A stretch of 64,000 nucleotides of DNA from Pseudomonas akapageensis (GTDB lineage: Bacteria > Pseudomonadota > Gammaproteobacteria > Pseudomonadales > Pseudomonadaceae): NCBI RefSeq assembly GCF_011355085.1, contig NZ_VXCP01000004.1:1-64000 (forward strand). Reading direction: 5' to 3'. A program made the position numbers and the translations under genes. This document shows positions 25,044-33,376 of the stretch, piece by piece (positions within the stretch are counted from its first letter, which is position 1; the number at the start of each line of letters is the position of its first letter). The notes beneath the pieces are model-generated. The model had not been told where the DNA came from and made no database searches. It worked only from the letters and a program-made list of their open reading frames with translations.

Positions 25044-25358
25044 TTAGGGCTTCTCGTCTGGGTCGATCGGATCAACCTGCTCGACCGGAGCAATTGCATC
25101 TACCGGATCGATTGGTTCAATTGGATCGACAGCAGCGGCTACTTCCTGCTTGTCGGGAGCGTCCGGCACTCTCTCTCCTGCACCTTTTCTGCCGGATGAG
25201 GCACGGCCGGTTTTTTCAACGGGTTTCGGGGCTGCATACAGCGTGGCCCGACCGCTTTCGATCAGGACCTCGGCCGCATCACCGTCAAAGCCTGCGGTTT
25301 CCCCAATGGCATAGCCACGCCATTCCTTCCTGAAGGTGACGATTATCAAATCGCTCAT
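25044..25358 (-). CDS. Small head-module protein with acidic repeat tail
   Basis: A 104-residue protein. Residues 1-45 look like a small folded domain (LIIVTFRKEWRGYAIGETAG, then AEVLIESGRATLY). The rest is disordered and ends in near-repeats of I-[ED]-P-[IV]-D-P (PIEPIDPVDAIAPVEQVDPI). Its place between capsid and connector genes suggests a head accessory or scaffolding-related protein. No family is recognised with confidence. Confidence 0.65.
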   Translation of the reverse strand: MSDLIIVTFRKEWRGYAIGETAGFDGDAAEVLIESGRATLYAAPKPVEKTGRASSGRKGAGERVPDAPDKQEVAAAVDPIEPIDPVDAIAPVEQVDPIDPDEKP

Positions 25359-25381
25359 GATGGTACCTTTTCAAAATGGTT

Positions 25382-25402
25382 GGCCCTGCCAACAGCAGGG
25401 CC
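25382..25402 (-). terminator. Hairpin after the capsid gene
   Basis: GGCCCTGC and GCAGGGCC form an eight-pair stem with a five-base loop. No clear T-run follows on the minus strand, so it may be an mRNA-stabilising or weak attenuating hairpin. Confidence 0.5.
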
Positions 25403-25408
25403 TGGGGT

Positions 25409-26719
25409 TTACATGCCGGCGCCCCACGTGATGCCGGTGCCCACCGAAATCGACTCAACGTGACGCGGACCGAAGTCATGCTTGCTGATCACTCGAATCA
25501 ATGTCTGGTCGCGCTGGAACGCGCTGACAGTGTTTCCGGCACCATCTTTGTAGGACGCTTCAGTACTGATCGCGATGGCCAGGTTGGTGTCTTCACCGAT
25601 GTAGCAATCGGCGAAGTTGACAAAGTAAATCTCGGACTCATTGCCACCCGCCCCCAGGTTGGTCGGGACCTGAGTGGTCAGTGCTACCGAGTATCCCTTC
25701 AGCAACCCCAGATCAATTTCCGGATAGGCCTTGTTGCCATTGCCGTCACGCAGCGATTGCAGCCAGCGCAAGGTGCGCGGCGCCATGATCCAGCCACAGC
25801 CAGCGAGGTCCACATTCGCTGTCTCCAGGCGAAGCATCATGCTGCCCAGATAAAGATCAACGATGGCTAGAGTTGCACCAGCCGGCGCGCCCAGCACGTT
25901 CCCGGCAGGCGCCCAGTAACGCAGCCCTTTGGGCAGCGAACCGGTACCCGGGCCACGGATAAAGTGCAGGTCTTCAGAGAGTCCCATGCTTACCGCCAAG
26001 TCGCTGCTGACCTGAGCATCGATGCGCGGATTGACACCGGTATAGGCCAGCAGATCGTTGGAAATTGGAACAATTGCAGCCGCCTTCTTTGCAGAAAGCT
26101 TGAGGTCACCGAACTGCATTTCGGTGATGGAGATATCTTCCTCGGTACCCAAGTATGTGACCTGGGTGTTGCCGAGTACTCGCGGCATGGTCAGGTTGCC
26201 GTTATTCAGTGGCAGACTGACTGCGCCCATCTTCCGAACCACCGACTTCGGACGCAGGGACTCGATGACGCTGGTACTGAAGTTTTCAGGCACCAGCACG
26301 CCACCCGCGCCTGGGGTGACGGTGGACAGGGCCATATGCACATCCACACCATAACCGCCGGCCTTTGCCATCTCAGCAGCCTGGTGCTGATTGCCTTGCG
26401 CCTGCACCAACAAACGCACCATCTGCGCCATCGCCACACCTGGCTTGGTCGGCTCGCTGTGGGTGGTGATACGTGTCGGCGGGCTGTTGTTGCCCTGAGC
26501 AGACTCATTCACCGGCACGGCAGAGGCTGCGGCCAAACGCTCAGCCGCTTCAGCACGGCCGATTTTTTCGGTCAGGGTGTTGATCTGGGTTTCCAGCTGG
26601 GTGAACTGGGCCAATTGTTCGGCGCTCAGGTTGCCGCCACCCGCCTCGATCTGGGCCAATGCCTGGACCTGAGCCACGAGCTGAGCGCGTTCGCTACGCA
26701 TTTGAAGTACAAGGGACAT
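25409..26719 (-). CDS. Major capsid protein, HK97 fold
   Basis: A 436-residue HK97-type capsid. Residues 1-75 form the helical delta/scaffold domain removed by the protease (RSERAQLVAQVQALAQIEAG); the shell begins around residue 110-130 (GGVLVPENFSTSVIESLRPK). Other family marks are VRKMGAVSLPLNNGNLTMPR and QVSSDLAVSMGLSEDLHFIR. The ATG at 26719 has GGAGG four bases upstream. Confidence 0.95.
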   Translation of the reverse strand: MSLVLQMRSERAQLVAQVQALAQIEAGGGNLSAEQLAQFTQLETQINTLTEKIGRAEAAERLAAASAVPVNESAQGNNSPPTRITTHSEPTKPGVAMAQMVRLLVQAQGNQHQAAEMAKAGGYGVDVHMALSTVTPGAGGVLVPENFSTSVIESLRPKSVVRKMGAVSLPLNNGNLTMPRVLGNTQVTYLGTEEDISITEMQFGDLKLSAKKAAAIVPISNDLLAYTGVNPRIDAQVSSDLAVSMGLSEDLHFIRGPGTGSLPKGLRYWAPAGNVLGAPAGATLAIVDLYLGSMMLRLETANVDLAGCGWIMAPRTLRWLQSLRDGNGNKAYPEIDLGLLKGYSVALTTQVPTNLGAGGNESEIYFVNFADCYIGEDTNLAIAISTEASYKDGAGNTVSAFQRDQTLIRVISKHDFGPRHVESISVGTGITWGAGM

Positions 26720-26734
26720 GGTGCCTCCTGGGCA

Positions 26735-26760
26735 TAAAAAAACCCGCACAGGGCGGGCTT
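26735..26760 (-). terminator. Terminator between protease and capsid genes
   Basis: CCCGC and GCGGG form the stem core; on the minus strand seven T residues follow. It would partly uncouple capsid transcription from the genes before it, or act as an attenuator under antitermination. Confidence 0.65.
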
Positions 26761-26781
26761 CGACGACTGCCGCGAACGCGG

Positions 26782-27726
26782 TCAGATCATGGATTGGATA
26801 TTGAGCGCCTTGGCTCGAACACTGATGCGCCCGGTTTGACGGTTGGCCCGATTCATTGCTACGGCATGGGACAGGTCATCAACCGCCTGCTGGGGGCTTT
26901 GCAGGCGATCCGCCAGACCGGCGGCAATTCCGGCCTGGCCTCGATACAAACCGGCCTCGGTTGCCATCACCTGCTGTACGGACAGCCCGCGGTATTTGGC
27001 CACGGCATTGACGAACAGCTGGTAGCTCTCCTGCACGACTTCGTTGAGGTACTTCATGGACTGCTCACTGATAGGCTCGTGCGGGCTGAGGTCGTTCTTG
27101 TGCGCCCCGGCATATACCGTGGTGACCTTGACCCCCATGCCCTCTTCCATCTTGGAGCGGTCCATGTGGCTGGCAATCACACCGATGGATCCAACACCGC
27201 TGGTCTGGCTCACCACCAACTCGCTGCAGGCCGAGCCGAGCAAATATCCGCCGCTGTATGCCATGAAGTTGACGATGCCGGTGATCGGCTTTTGCTGGGC
27301 CATGGCGCGGATGTCAGCCGCCAGCTCGAATGCACCCACGGCCGAACCCCCTGGGCTGTCGATATCGAGCACCACCCGCTCGACCATCGGATCCGCCACC
27401 GCATTGCGTAACTGGGCGCGCAGGCTTTCATAGCTGGTCATGGTTTCGCACAGACCGATATGACTGCCGCGGCTAACCAGCACCCCGCTGACCGGGATAA
27501 CCTCGATGCCGGTGGAAGCGATCGCCGTACGGCGCTGCTCTTCGCGCTGGGCGACGTAGTCCGTGCCATCGTCCGCCCACAACTTGGCATTGCCTGGCGC
27601 ACCGATGTTGACGATGTTCAGGCTCATTGCCTGGTTGGCCCAGCGCACACCGAGGTCGAGCATGTCAGGCGTGACCAGCAGCGGCTGATTGAACAGCAGG
27701 CTGGAGGCTCGCAGATAGTTCTTCAT
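26782..27726 (-). CDS. S49 family prohead protease
   Basis: A 314-residue SppA-like serine peptidase. The region IDSPGGSAVGAFELAADI forms the oxyanion part, the catalytic Ser is in MAYSGGYLLGSA near residue 155-160, and the Lys follows in SHMDRSKMEEG near 190. It matures the capsid by removing the delta domain. No signal peptide is present, which fits a phage rather than a host SppA. Overlaps the portal gene by four bases. Confidence 0.9.
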   Translation of the reverse strand: MKNYLRASSLLFNQPLLVTPDMLDLGVRWANQAMSLNIVNIGAPGNAKLWADDGTDYVAQREEQRRTAIASTGIEVIPVSGVLVSRGSHIGLCETMTSYESLRAQLRNAVADPMVERVVLDIDSPGGSAVGAFELAADIRAMAQQKPITGIVNFMAYSGGYLLGSACSELVVSQTSGVGSIGVIASHMDRSKMEEGMGVKVTTVYAGAHKNDLSPHEPISEQSMKYLNEVVQESYQLFVNAVAKYRGLSVQQVMATEAGLYRGQAGIAAGLADRLQSPQQAVDDLSHAVAMNRANRQTGRISVRAKALNIQSMI

Positions 27727-28994
27727 TGACTGAGGATCCTCGTGATTTCTTCTTGCTGGAATTCCAACTGCGCCCGCACCGCGGGGTTGTTGGCATCGGG
27801 CAGGCCTTTGCTGGTGTCGGCCATGTTCAATGGCTGCAGGTAAATTTCACCGTTCTTGATCGGCGGCATGTTCTCCAGGCGCCGGACATCATTGATCGAC
27901 AACCACCCCCACTGCCGGCCGATCGCGTAGGCCTCGTAGCGGCTTTTCTGATCGCCGCGCAGCAATCCCGACAGGTTGAACTCAATGAAGTAGTTCTTCC
28001 GATCCGCCGGCAACAGGAAGTCACGCATCATGGATTGCTCATGGCGCTTGACCCAGGGCAACAGCGCGAACACCACGAACTGGATCAGCAGCTGCTCCAG
28101 CGTGTTGTAGTTCGATTTCTCCAGGTCGTTCACCATTGGCAGCGGGATCTTGTAGATCCGCGCCACGTCGGTGCCCGTGTGCTTGAGAATGCCCAGGATT
28201 TCGGCATCGACGTTGTTCATCGACACCGGCTTGAACGTCATCCCCTCCTGCAGCAGCGCGACCTTCTTGGCGTTGTCCATGCCGCCGAACTTCTGGCCCC
28301 ACTGATCGACGATGTTGTCGATGCTGGCCTTGTCCTTGATGGCCGGGGCTTCGCGTGGCCGCTCGATCACCCCGGAGACACTGACACCGTTGGCAAAGCT
28401 CTTGCCGGTGTATTGACGTACCGCCTGGGCCAGGCCGATGGATTCGGCATGCAGCTCGATCGGCGACTGCCCCACGTAATAGCAGGTACCAAACCAGCGC
28501 ACATGGTGAACCATGCGCATGGGCAGGGCTTCGCCGGTGCCGATGCGGTAATACGGCAGCATGTCGGCGCCCTTGAGCACCTGGACCCTGTCGTTGTGCA
28601 ACGGCCAAAGCGCGGTGACGTTGCCGTCGTCGCGCCGCTCAATGAAGCTGAATCCGTTGCCACGCAACCCGACCGCGCCCTGTAAGCCCTCGCGGTATTC
28701 GTACGGCGTCTGAAATCCGTTGGGCTGATAGCGCAATACGTCATACAACGGGTGATTGATGGCGGACTCGCGCTGTCCCTTTTCCTGCCGCTGGTACAAC
28801 TCCAGCGGCAGCTGGGCCACGCTCTCTGCCAGCAAGGTAATGCAGTTCTGCAGAATGGGTAGGGCCAACGCTGACTCGGGCGTAACGCTCACGCCTGAAC
28901 TGTTACGCCCACCGCCGAGCAAGCCACGCCAGAAACCACCGCCCGTGTCGGTGAGAGTGCTTTGGCCGGCGCCGCGCACGTTTGAAAAGAACAT
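27723..28994 (-). CDS. Portal protein, HK97 type
   Basis: A 423-residue portal. Diagnostic parts are ALALPILQNCITLLAESVAQ (residues about 42-61), YRIGTGEALPMRMVHHVRWF, and NYNTLEQLLIQFVVFALLPW. It forms the dodecameric DNA channel. I chose the ATG at 28994 because residues before it lack family similarity and run through the small membrane gene; the ribosome site is weak (AAGGGGG). Confidence 0.92.
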   Translation of the reverse strand: MFFSNVRGAGQSTLTDTGGGFWRGLLGGGRNSSGVSVTPESALALPILQNCITLLAESVAQLPLELYQRQEKGQRESAINHPLYDVLRYQPNGFQTPYEYREGLQGAVGLRGNGFSFIERRDDGNVTALWPLHNDRVQVLKGADMLPYYRIGTGEALPMRMVHHVRWFGTCYYVGQSPIELHAESIGLAQAVRQYTGKSFANGVSVSGVIERPREAPAIKDKASIDNIVDQWGQKFGGMDNAKKVALLQEGMTFKPVSMNNVDAEILGILKHTGTDVARIYKIPLPMVNDLEKSNYNTLEQLLIQFVVFALLPWVKRHEQSMMRDFLLPADRKNYFIEFNLSGLLRGDQKSRYEAYAIGRQWGWLSINDVRRLENMPPIKNGEIYLQPLNMADTSKGLPDANNPAVRAQLEFQQEEITRILSQ

Positions 28995-28996
28995 GC

Positions 28997-29176
28997 TCAG
29001 CCCCCTTTGGCGTTGGCTTGCAATGCTGCAGCAGCACGGTCGACCAGCCAGGACCAGCCGAGCAAGCCGACGCCCGCCACCATACAGGCAGCGGGAACGT
29101 GAACCAGGGCCACACCTGCGATCAGCAGACCGAACCCCAGCCCTCCCGCGACCCAGGACAGGATCATCAATTTCAT
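28997..29176 (-). CDS. Small two-helix membrane protein
   Basis: Fifty-nine residues with two hydrophobic helices (LSWVAGGLGFGLLIAGVALV, then CMVAGVGLLGWSWLV). The ATG at 29176 overlaps the terminase stop (ATGA), and the stop is two bases before the portal start, so it is embedded in the packaging operon. Small membrane proteins at this site occur in other Pseudomonas phages; function unknown. Confidence 0.7.
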   Translation of the reverse strand: MKLMILSWVAGGLGFGLLIAGVALVHVPAACMVAGVGLLGWSWLVDRAAAALQANAKGG

Positions 29177-30993
29177 ATGCCGACCCCTTCGTCGTAGATT
29201 GATTTGCCACTGATCCCAGCGGACTTGCCGCTGATACCCGTGGCCATGATGGCGGCAACTATGCCGTCGATACGACCGGTAGCCTTGGCCTTGTCGGCCT
29301 TCCTGTTGTTGGCCGGGTCGGCCACGATCACGGCATTGCCTGCGCACCAGGTCATCACCGGGTTGCCGTCGTGGCGTAGCGTTTCGACTTCGGCTGCCTC
29401 CGGCTCCAACACTTCGTACTCGGACGGATCAAGGTCGATGACTGCCTGCTCCGGCACCAGACCCAACAACCGCCGCTCGAACTCATCAACAGCCGGGCCC
29501 ATATCCTTGAAGCCCTGACCGAAGCCGACCATCTCCGGCAGCGTGATGTCGTGCTCGCTCATCAACTGCAGCAAGTCCTCGATGCGCCAACGGTCATAAG
29601 CGATACGAGTGACATCGAAGTAGCCGCAGATGGCCTGCAAGCGCCGCAGTACATGCAGCTTGCTGATTGCCCGGCCGGGCGTGGTTTCCAGCTCTTTGGC
29701 CTTGATCCACAACCCGTACGGCACCTTGTCGCGCTTCTCGCGCTCCTCCAGGTCGTGGTCGGGAATCCAGAAATACGGCAACAACCGCCAGTGCGGGTCG
29801 TGCGGTACCGGCCAGAACAGCAACACAAAGGCGGTGAGGTCGGTCGTGCTCGCCAGGTCCAAGCCTGCGACACAGGGGCGATCACGCAGCAGGCGCATCG
29901 GCACCCGCTCGGACGCCTGGCTCCAGACCTCCCACGAAATCCATGGCGATTCCGCCTGGGTCCACATGCAGAAGTTGAGACGTTTAACCACCGACTCCAG
30001 CGCCGGCAACCCCCGCGCTGACTGCACTTGCTCGCGCAAGTACTTGCGGCCTGGGATGCCGTCGTTCTGCCCCTCGGCAATGAAGTCCAGTGAGGGATTC
30101 ACCTTGGGCCAGCACGATTCATCCTTGAAGGGATCGTCTCCCTCGTCGAGCGAGCAGATGAACGCGAAGAAGCTGTCGTCTTGCTCCTGGCCTGCACAGA
30201 TGCGTACGCCCTGTTCGTGATACTGACCACAGACCGTTTTCTTGTCCGAACCGCTGTTGGTGATCATCACCACCATCGCCTTGCGCCGGTTTTTGGTACC
30301 GGCCCGCATCATGTTTACGGTGGTGGCAGTCTTGTGTTCGTGCAGCTCGTCCAGCAAACCGATGTGTGGCCGTGGGCCGGACTGGCCTTCGTCCGCACTG
30401 ATCGGCCGAAAAAACGACCGGGTGTTGGGGTAATAAAGGTTCCACACTTTTTCATCCCGCCCCGATTGCAGCAGGCGCTTGGTCAACGATGGCGACATGT
30501 CGACCATCGACACGGCATCGCGGAACAGGATCATTGCCTGGTCACGCTTGGTCGCGGCGGCGTAAATTTCAGCGCGCTGCTCGCCATCGGCGACCAGGCC
30601 ATACAAACCGATGCCGGCTACCAGTGGACTCTTGCCCGAGCCCTTGCCGGTCTCAATGTAGGACAGGCGAAAGCGTCGGTAGCCGTCCTGGGTGATCCAG
30701 CCGAACAGGCTGCCCACCACAAATGCTTGCCAGGGTGCGAGGAAGAATGGCTTCCCCTCATAGTCGCCGCCGTTGAGGCACAACACATCTTCGAAGAAGC
30801 CGATGGCCCGGTCGGCTAGGTCCTGCACCCAGATCAAGCCACGCTCGTGCCCGTGTAACCGATCCAGCAAGTGACGCTTGCAGGCGCCGCGAACATCCGG
30901 CCCGGCGACGATTTCACCCGACAGTACGGCGATGGCAAAGCCGCTGACCCGATCGTCAGCTGAAGTACTTGTTTGCGGCGTCTCGTTGTTCAT
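29173..30993 (-). CDS. Terminase large subunit
   Basis: A 606-residue TerL of the Terminase_1 (HK97) family. Walker A is TGKGSGKSPL near residue 115, Walker B IGLLDELHEHK near 213. The RNase H-like nuclease follows, with AGLDLASTTD near 372 and the late Asp in GRIDGIVAAIMA near 577. It pumps DNA into the head and cuts it. It overlaps TerS by 38 bases. Confidence 0.95.
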   Translation of the reverse strand: MNNETPQTSTSADDRVSGFAIAVLSGEIVAGPDVRGACKRHLLDRLHGHERGLIWVQDLADRAIGFFEDVLCLNGGDYEGKPFFLAPWQAFVVGSLFGWITQDGYRRFRLSYIETGKGSGKSPLVAGIGLYGLVADGEQRAEIYAAATKRDQAMILFRDAVSMVDMSPSLTKRLLQSGRDEKVWNLYYPNTRSFFRPISADEGQSGPRPHIGLLDELHEHKTATTVNMMRAGTKNRRKAMVVMITNSGSDKKTVCGQYHEQGVRICAGQEQDDSFFAFICSLDEGDDPFKDESCWPKVNPSLDFIAEGQNDGIPGRKYLREQVQSARGLPALESVVKRLNFCMWTQAESPWISWEVWSQASERVPMRLLRDRPCVAGLDLASTTDLTAFVLLFWPVPHDPHWRLLPYFWIPDHDLEEREKRDKVPYGLWIKAKELETTPGRAISKLHVLRRLQAICGYFDVTRIAYDRWRIEDLLQLMSEHDITLPEMVGFGQGFKDMGPAVDEFERRLLGLVPEQAVIDLDPSEYEVLEPEAAEVETLRHDGNPVMTWCAGNAVIVADPANNRKADKAKATGRIDGIVAAIMATGISGKSAGISGKSIYDEGVGI

Positions 30994-31486
30994 TGGGGAA
31001 CAGCTCTCCCTGTGGTGCTGCCGTCTTCAAATTGCGGCGCGCCATGGGAGAGAAACCGAACTGAGCACCAGCGCTGTTCGCCCGTTTTTCTGCATCGTTG
31101 GCCAGCTGCCGCCAGACGGAAATCTGCTTGGCACCGGTGGCAAAGGTTTGAACATCACCGGCGTCTGAACTGTCGGCCTTGGCGTTGAGTTCAGCGATCC
31201 GCCGGCGAAAGCGCTGCCAGTCGGCAACGGCCTCGCAGTAGGTCGCCAGAATCATCCCGTCCAGGGTGCTGACCAAGCCGAGCATCATCAGGTCCGGGAG
31301 CACACGCTCCCACTCAGCGACAGCCTCATCGCTGAGGCACGTTGGCATCGCTGGGGCAGCAATCGGGACGCCGGAGTCCTTCACTTCTTCCATCAGCTCG
31401 CCAAAGCTTTGTTTGCCGCGGTTGCCGTTGAGCAACTTGAGCACAGCCGGCTGACTGGGCCGGCCTGAATTGGCATTTCCAGCCAT
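30956..31486 (-). CDS. Terminase small subunit, P27 family
   Basis: A 176-residue P27-type TerS: AGNANSGRPSQPAVLKLLNG at the N-terminus, CLSDEAVAEWERVLPDLMML and the C-terminal FGFSPMARRNLKTAA, which is characteristic. It recognises the packaging site. GGAGG lies seven bases before the ATG at 31486. Confidence 0.92.
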   Translation of the reverse strand: MAGNANSGRPSQPAVLKLLNGNRGKQSFGELMEEVKDSGVPIAAPAMPTCLSDEAVAEWERVLPDLMMLGLVSTLDGMILATYCEAVADWQRFRRRIAELNAKADSSDAGDVQTFATGAKQISVWRQLANDAEKRANSAGAQFGFSPMARRNLKTAAPQGELFPNEQRDAANKYFS

Positions 31487-31634
31487 GGCCACACCTCCAA
31501 CACATCAAAAATGAACCCCGGACCGTCGAACCCCCCCTCCCTCATTTTTCACGGCGTTGCGAACAAAGGGGGGCATGCGGTCTAGGAGAAAAAAGCGGAG
31601 AAGTTTTTCACCCCCCCTACCCCTGCCGGCGTGC
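31487..31634. other. Candidate cos/packaging region
   Basis: A 148-base gap between the HNH gene and TerS with several G/C homopolymer tracts (near 31529-31537, 31567-31573, 31609-31617) and AT-rich blocks between them. In HK97-type phages with a neighbouring HNH gene the cohesive-end site normally lies here. The exact nick sites cannot be read. Confidence 0.4.
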
Positions 31635-31997
31635 TCAGGGGCGGTTCCAGTGGTGGTTCGGATCGAGGGGCAACCCGTCGGCCGTGCAGCCGATGACACG
31701 CCCGCTCTTCTCCATCCGCTGCTTGGTCGAGTCGTGGCAGAACTTGCACAGCGACTGCCAGTTGTTGGGATCCCAGAACAGCTTCCACGCGGCCTTGATG
31801 CGTGCAGCGTCGCCACTGTCTTTCGCATCCTTGAGCTTGGGCGCCGTCTTATGGTCGACGATGATCGCCGCCACTGGGCGTTGATCGGTCGAGCACATGC
31901 TGCAGAAGGGGAAGAGTCGCAGGTGTGCGGCTCGCGATTGCTGCCAGCGGAAACCATAACCCCGCGCAGCACTACTGCCACGCCGATCACTGTTCAT
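31635..31997 (-). CDS. HNH endonuclease
   Basis: A 120-residue HNH nuclease with both zinc CxxC pairs (FPFCSMC and SLCKFCHDS) and the active-site IIVDHKTAPKL. Proteins of this type encoded beside TerS in HK97-like phages assist terminase in cos cleavage. The ATG at 31997 overlaps the holin gene by 11 bases. Confidence 0.9.
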   Translation of the reverse strand: MNSDRRGSSAARGYGFRWQQSRAAHLRLFPFCSMCSTDQRPVAAIIVDHKTAPKLKDAKDSGDAARIKAAWKLFWDPNNWQSLCKFCHDSTKQRMEKSGRVIGCTADGLPLDPNHHWNRP

Positions 31998-32337
31998 GCT
32001 GACTGCCCGATGGCACTTCGCTGAGCCCGGCCTTCTTCGCCAGCCAACGAGCGTACAACCCACTAGCTACATCGGCGCCGAGGCAGGCCACGACGCTGCC
32101 GATCGCAGCTGCTGTCATCAGGCTGCAGCCCAGGGCGGTGGCGAGCATCACCGTCGCCAACCCAAATACCGCCGAAGCGCCGAAGCGCAGCAACACACGC
32201 TTGATCAATACCGCGATCGCCATCCCGGCCGCATCCGCTCGCCACATCTCGCCGGTCAATCCCGCAAGGGCCACCAGAATCAGCAGCCAATGAGGAAGAT
32301 CGGCCAGCGACTGCTGCACCTCCTGTTCGGTCGACAT
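31987..32337 (-). CDS. Holin
   Basis: A 116-residue membrane protein with a charged N-terminus (MSTEQEVQQSLADLPHW) and three hydrophobic helices (LLILVALAGLTGEM, GMAIAVLIKRVLL plus AVFGLATVMLATALG, MTAAAIGSVVACLGADVASG). This fits LydA-like/phage_holin_3 proteins. GGAGG lies five bases before the ATG at 32337. It is the first late gene, 20 kb from the endolysin it serves. Confidence 0.78.
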   Translation of the reverse strand: MSTEQEVQQSLADLPHWLLILVALAGLTGEMWRADAAGMAIAVLIKRVLLRFGASAVFGLATVMLATALGCSLMTAAAIGSVVACLGADVASGLYARWLAKKAGLSEVPSGSQHEQ

Positions 32338-32361
32338 GCGTTGCCTCCTGGGCGCCGGAAT

Positions 32362-32445
32362 AAAAAAGCCCGAGAGCCTCGGGCAAATGTGTCGGCCCAC
32401 ACCAGGGCCAGCAGCAAGAATGAAAAACCCCGCCGAAGCGGGGTT
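32362..32445 (-). terminator. Two tandem intrinsic terminators before the holin gene
   Basis: Minus-strand terminator one at 32423-32445: AACCCCGC paired with GCGGGGTT, loop CGAA, then TTTTTCA. Terminator two at 32362-32384: GCCCGAG paired with CTCGGGC, then TTTTTT. They stand between the Q-like gene and the first late gene, the position of lambda tR'. Confidence 0.85.
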
Positions 32446-32573
32446 GGGTGACCGGCGAAGGGGAGCCGGTTGTTGCATGCACAGCACGTGCTCGGGTAGC
32501 GCCAAGGCGCAAATTTCATATCGTGGTGACTTTTTACCCCCTACCGGAAAAACCGAAAAGAGGCCATTTTCGG

Positions 32574-33050
32574 TCATTCGCTTCGACGCGACATTGACGC
32601 AACTTTGACGCAACTTTGAGGCAAAGTGCCCCGACGAACGGTATAGCCACGAACGGTGCCCATGCGCGCCATCAAGATCACCATCACTTGCTGGTGCAGT
32701 GCCTGCACCCAATTGCGATAGGTGCGGTCAGCCCCTTCGGCCAAGCCAATTTCTCGCATCTGTTCACGCACCGGCACGCTGTGGCGATAGCGGAGTCTGG
32801 CCAGCAGCGCTAGTTTCTGCCCGCGCTCGTCACGGCGCTCTAACTCAGCAATGGCTGCATCAATCTCTGCCGCAGCGTAATCCATCCCAGTACCGCCTCC
32901 CAGTAGAGGACGAGTGCCAGGAGTTCCACGCGGTGCGCTGCCCTTCCAGTCCATGATGGCGCCCATTTGGCTGCCCAGGCTGGCCTCATGGCCGAGTCGG
33001 GCCTGCTGCTCGCCCCAATGCCGCATCAAGCTCTCGATATCGTCGATCAT
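32574..33050 (-). CDS. Putative late-gene antiterminator (Q-like)
   Basis: A 158-residue protein. Residues 75-135 look like a helical DNA-binding segment (LLARLRYRHSVPVREQMREI, then ADRTYRNWVQALHQQVMVIL), resembling Q/RinA-type late regulators. The N-terminus (IESLMRHWGEQQARLGHEAS) is also typical of phage proteins in this slot. Position is the main argument: last early gene, followed by 11-bp repeats and two terminators and then the late operon. GGAGG precedes the ATG at 33050 by about eight bases. Confidence 0.55.
   Translation of the reverse strand: MIDDIESLMRHWGEQQARLGHEASLGSQMGAIMDWKGSAPRGTPGTRPLLGGGTGMDYAAAEIDAAIAELERRDERGQKLALLARLRYRHSVPVREQMREIGLAEGADRTYRNWVQALHQQVMVILMARMGTVRGYTVRRGTLPQSCVKVASMSRRSE
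32583..32626. repeat. 11-bp direct repeats at the end of the Q-like gene
   Basis: TTGACGCAACT occurs at 32594 and 32605 and in a degenerate form (TTGAGGCAAA) at 32616; a weaker copy begins near 32583. The spacing is exactly 11 bases, one helical turn. It overlaps the last codons of the gene and lies upstream of the late region. Confidence 0.7.
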
Positions 33051-33076
33051 CCCCATCCCTCCCCGCTTAAATCGCA

Positions 33077-33366
33077 CCTGACACATAAAAGCCCAAACCC
33101 AACACACACCTGACACACCTAAAATCCTTTAAAAACAATCATCTATCTCTATCTGTGTTAGGTGTGTCAGGTGTGTTGGGTTTTCTCTTACGCATAGAAA
33201 AATGAAAAGTTGCAGCAATCAGCGTGAAGAACCGCACGCATACGCCTGCGCACGCACTAAACCTGACACACCTGACACACAGGCCCGCAGAGCCCAGGAT
33301 TCAGCGGCCTGCGCCTGTGTCAGGTCGAGAAAACCAACCCGCAACAGCGAAAACACACCTGACACA
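33077..33366. repeat. Iteron-like cluster in the post-primase gap, putative origin
   Basis: CCTGACACA occurs five times direct (33077, 33109, 33262, 33271, 33358) and twice inverted (33163, 33316). Two copies are embedded in a 26-bp inverted repeat, 33095-33122 against 33158-33183, complete except for an extra AC in the left arm. The enclosed 35 bases are AT-rich. This is the largest gap in the early operon and follows the primase-helicase gene, which suits a replication origin. Confidence 0.6.
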
Positions 33367-33376
33367 CTGAAGGTCG

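Noticed and set aside
33077..33366. CRISPR array
   Set aside because: Copies are irregularly spaced, in both orientations and only nine bases long.
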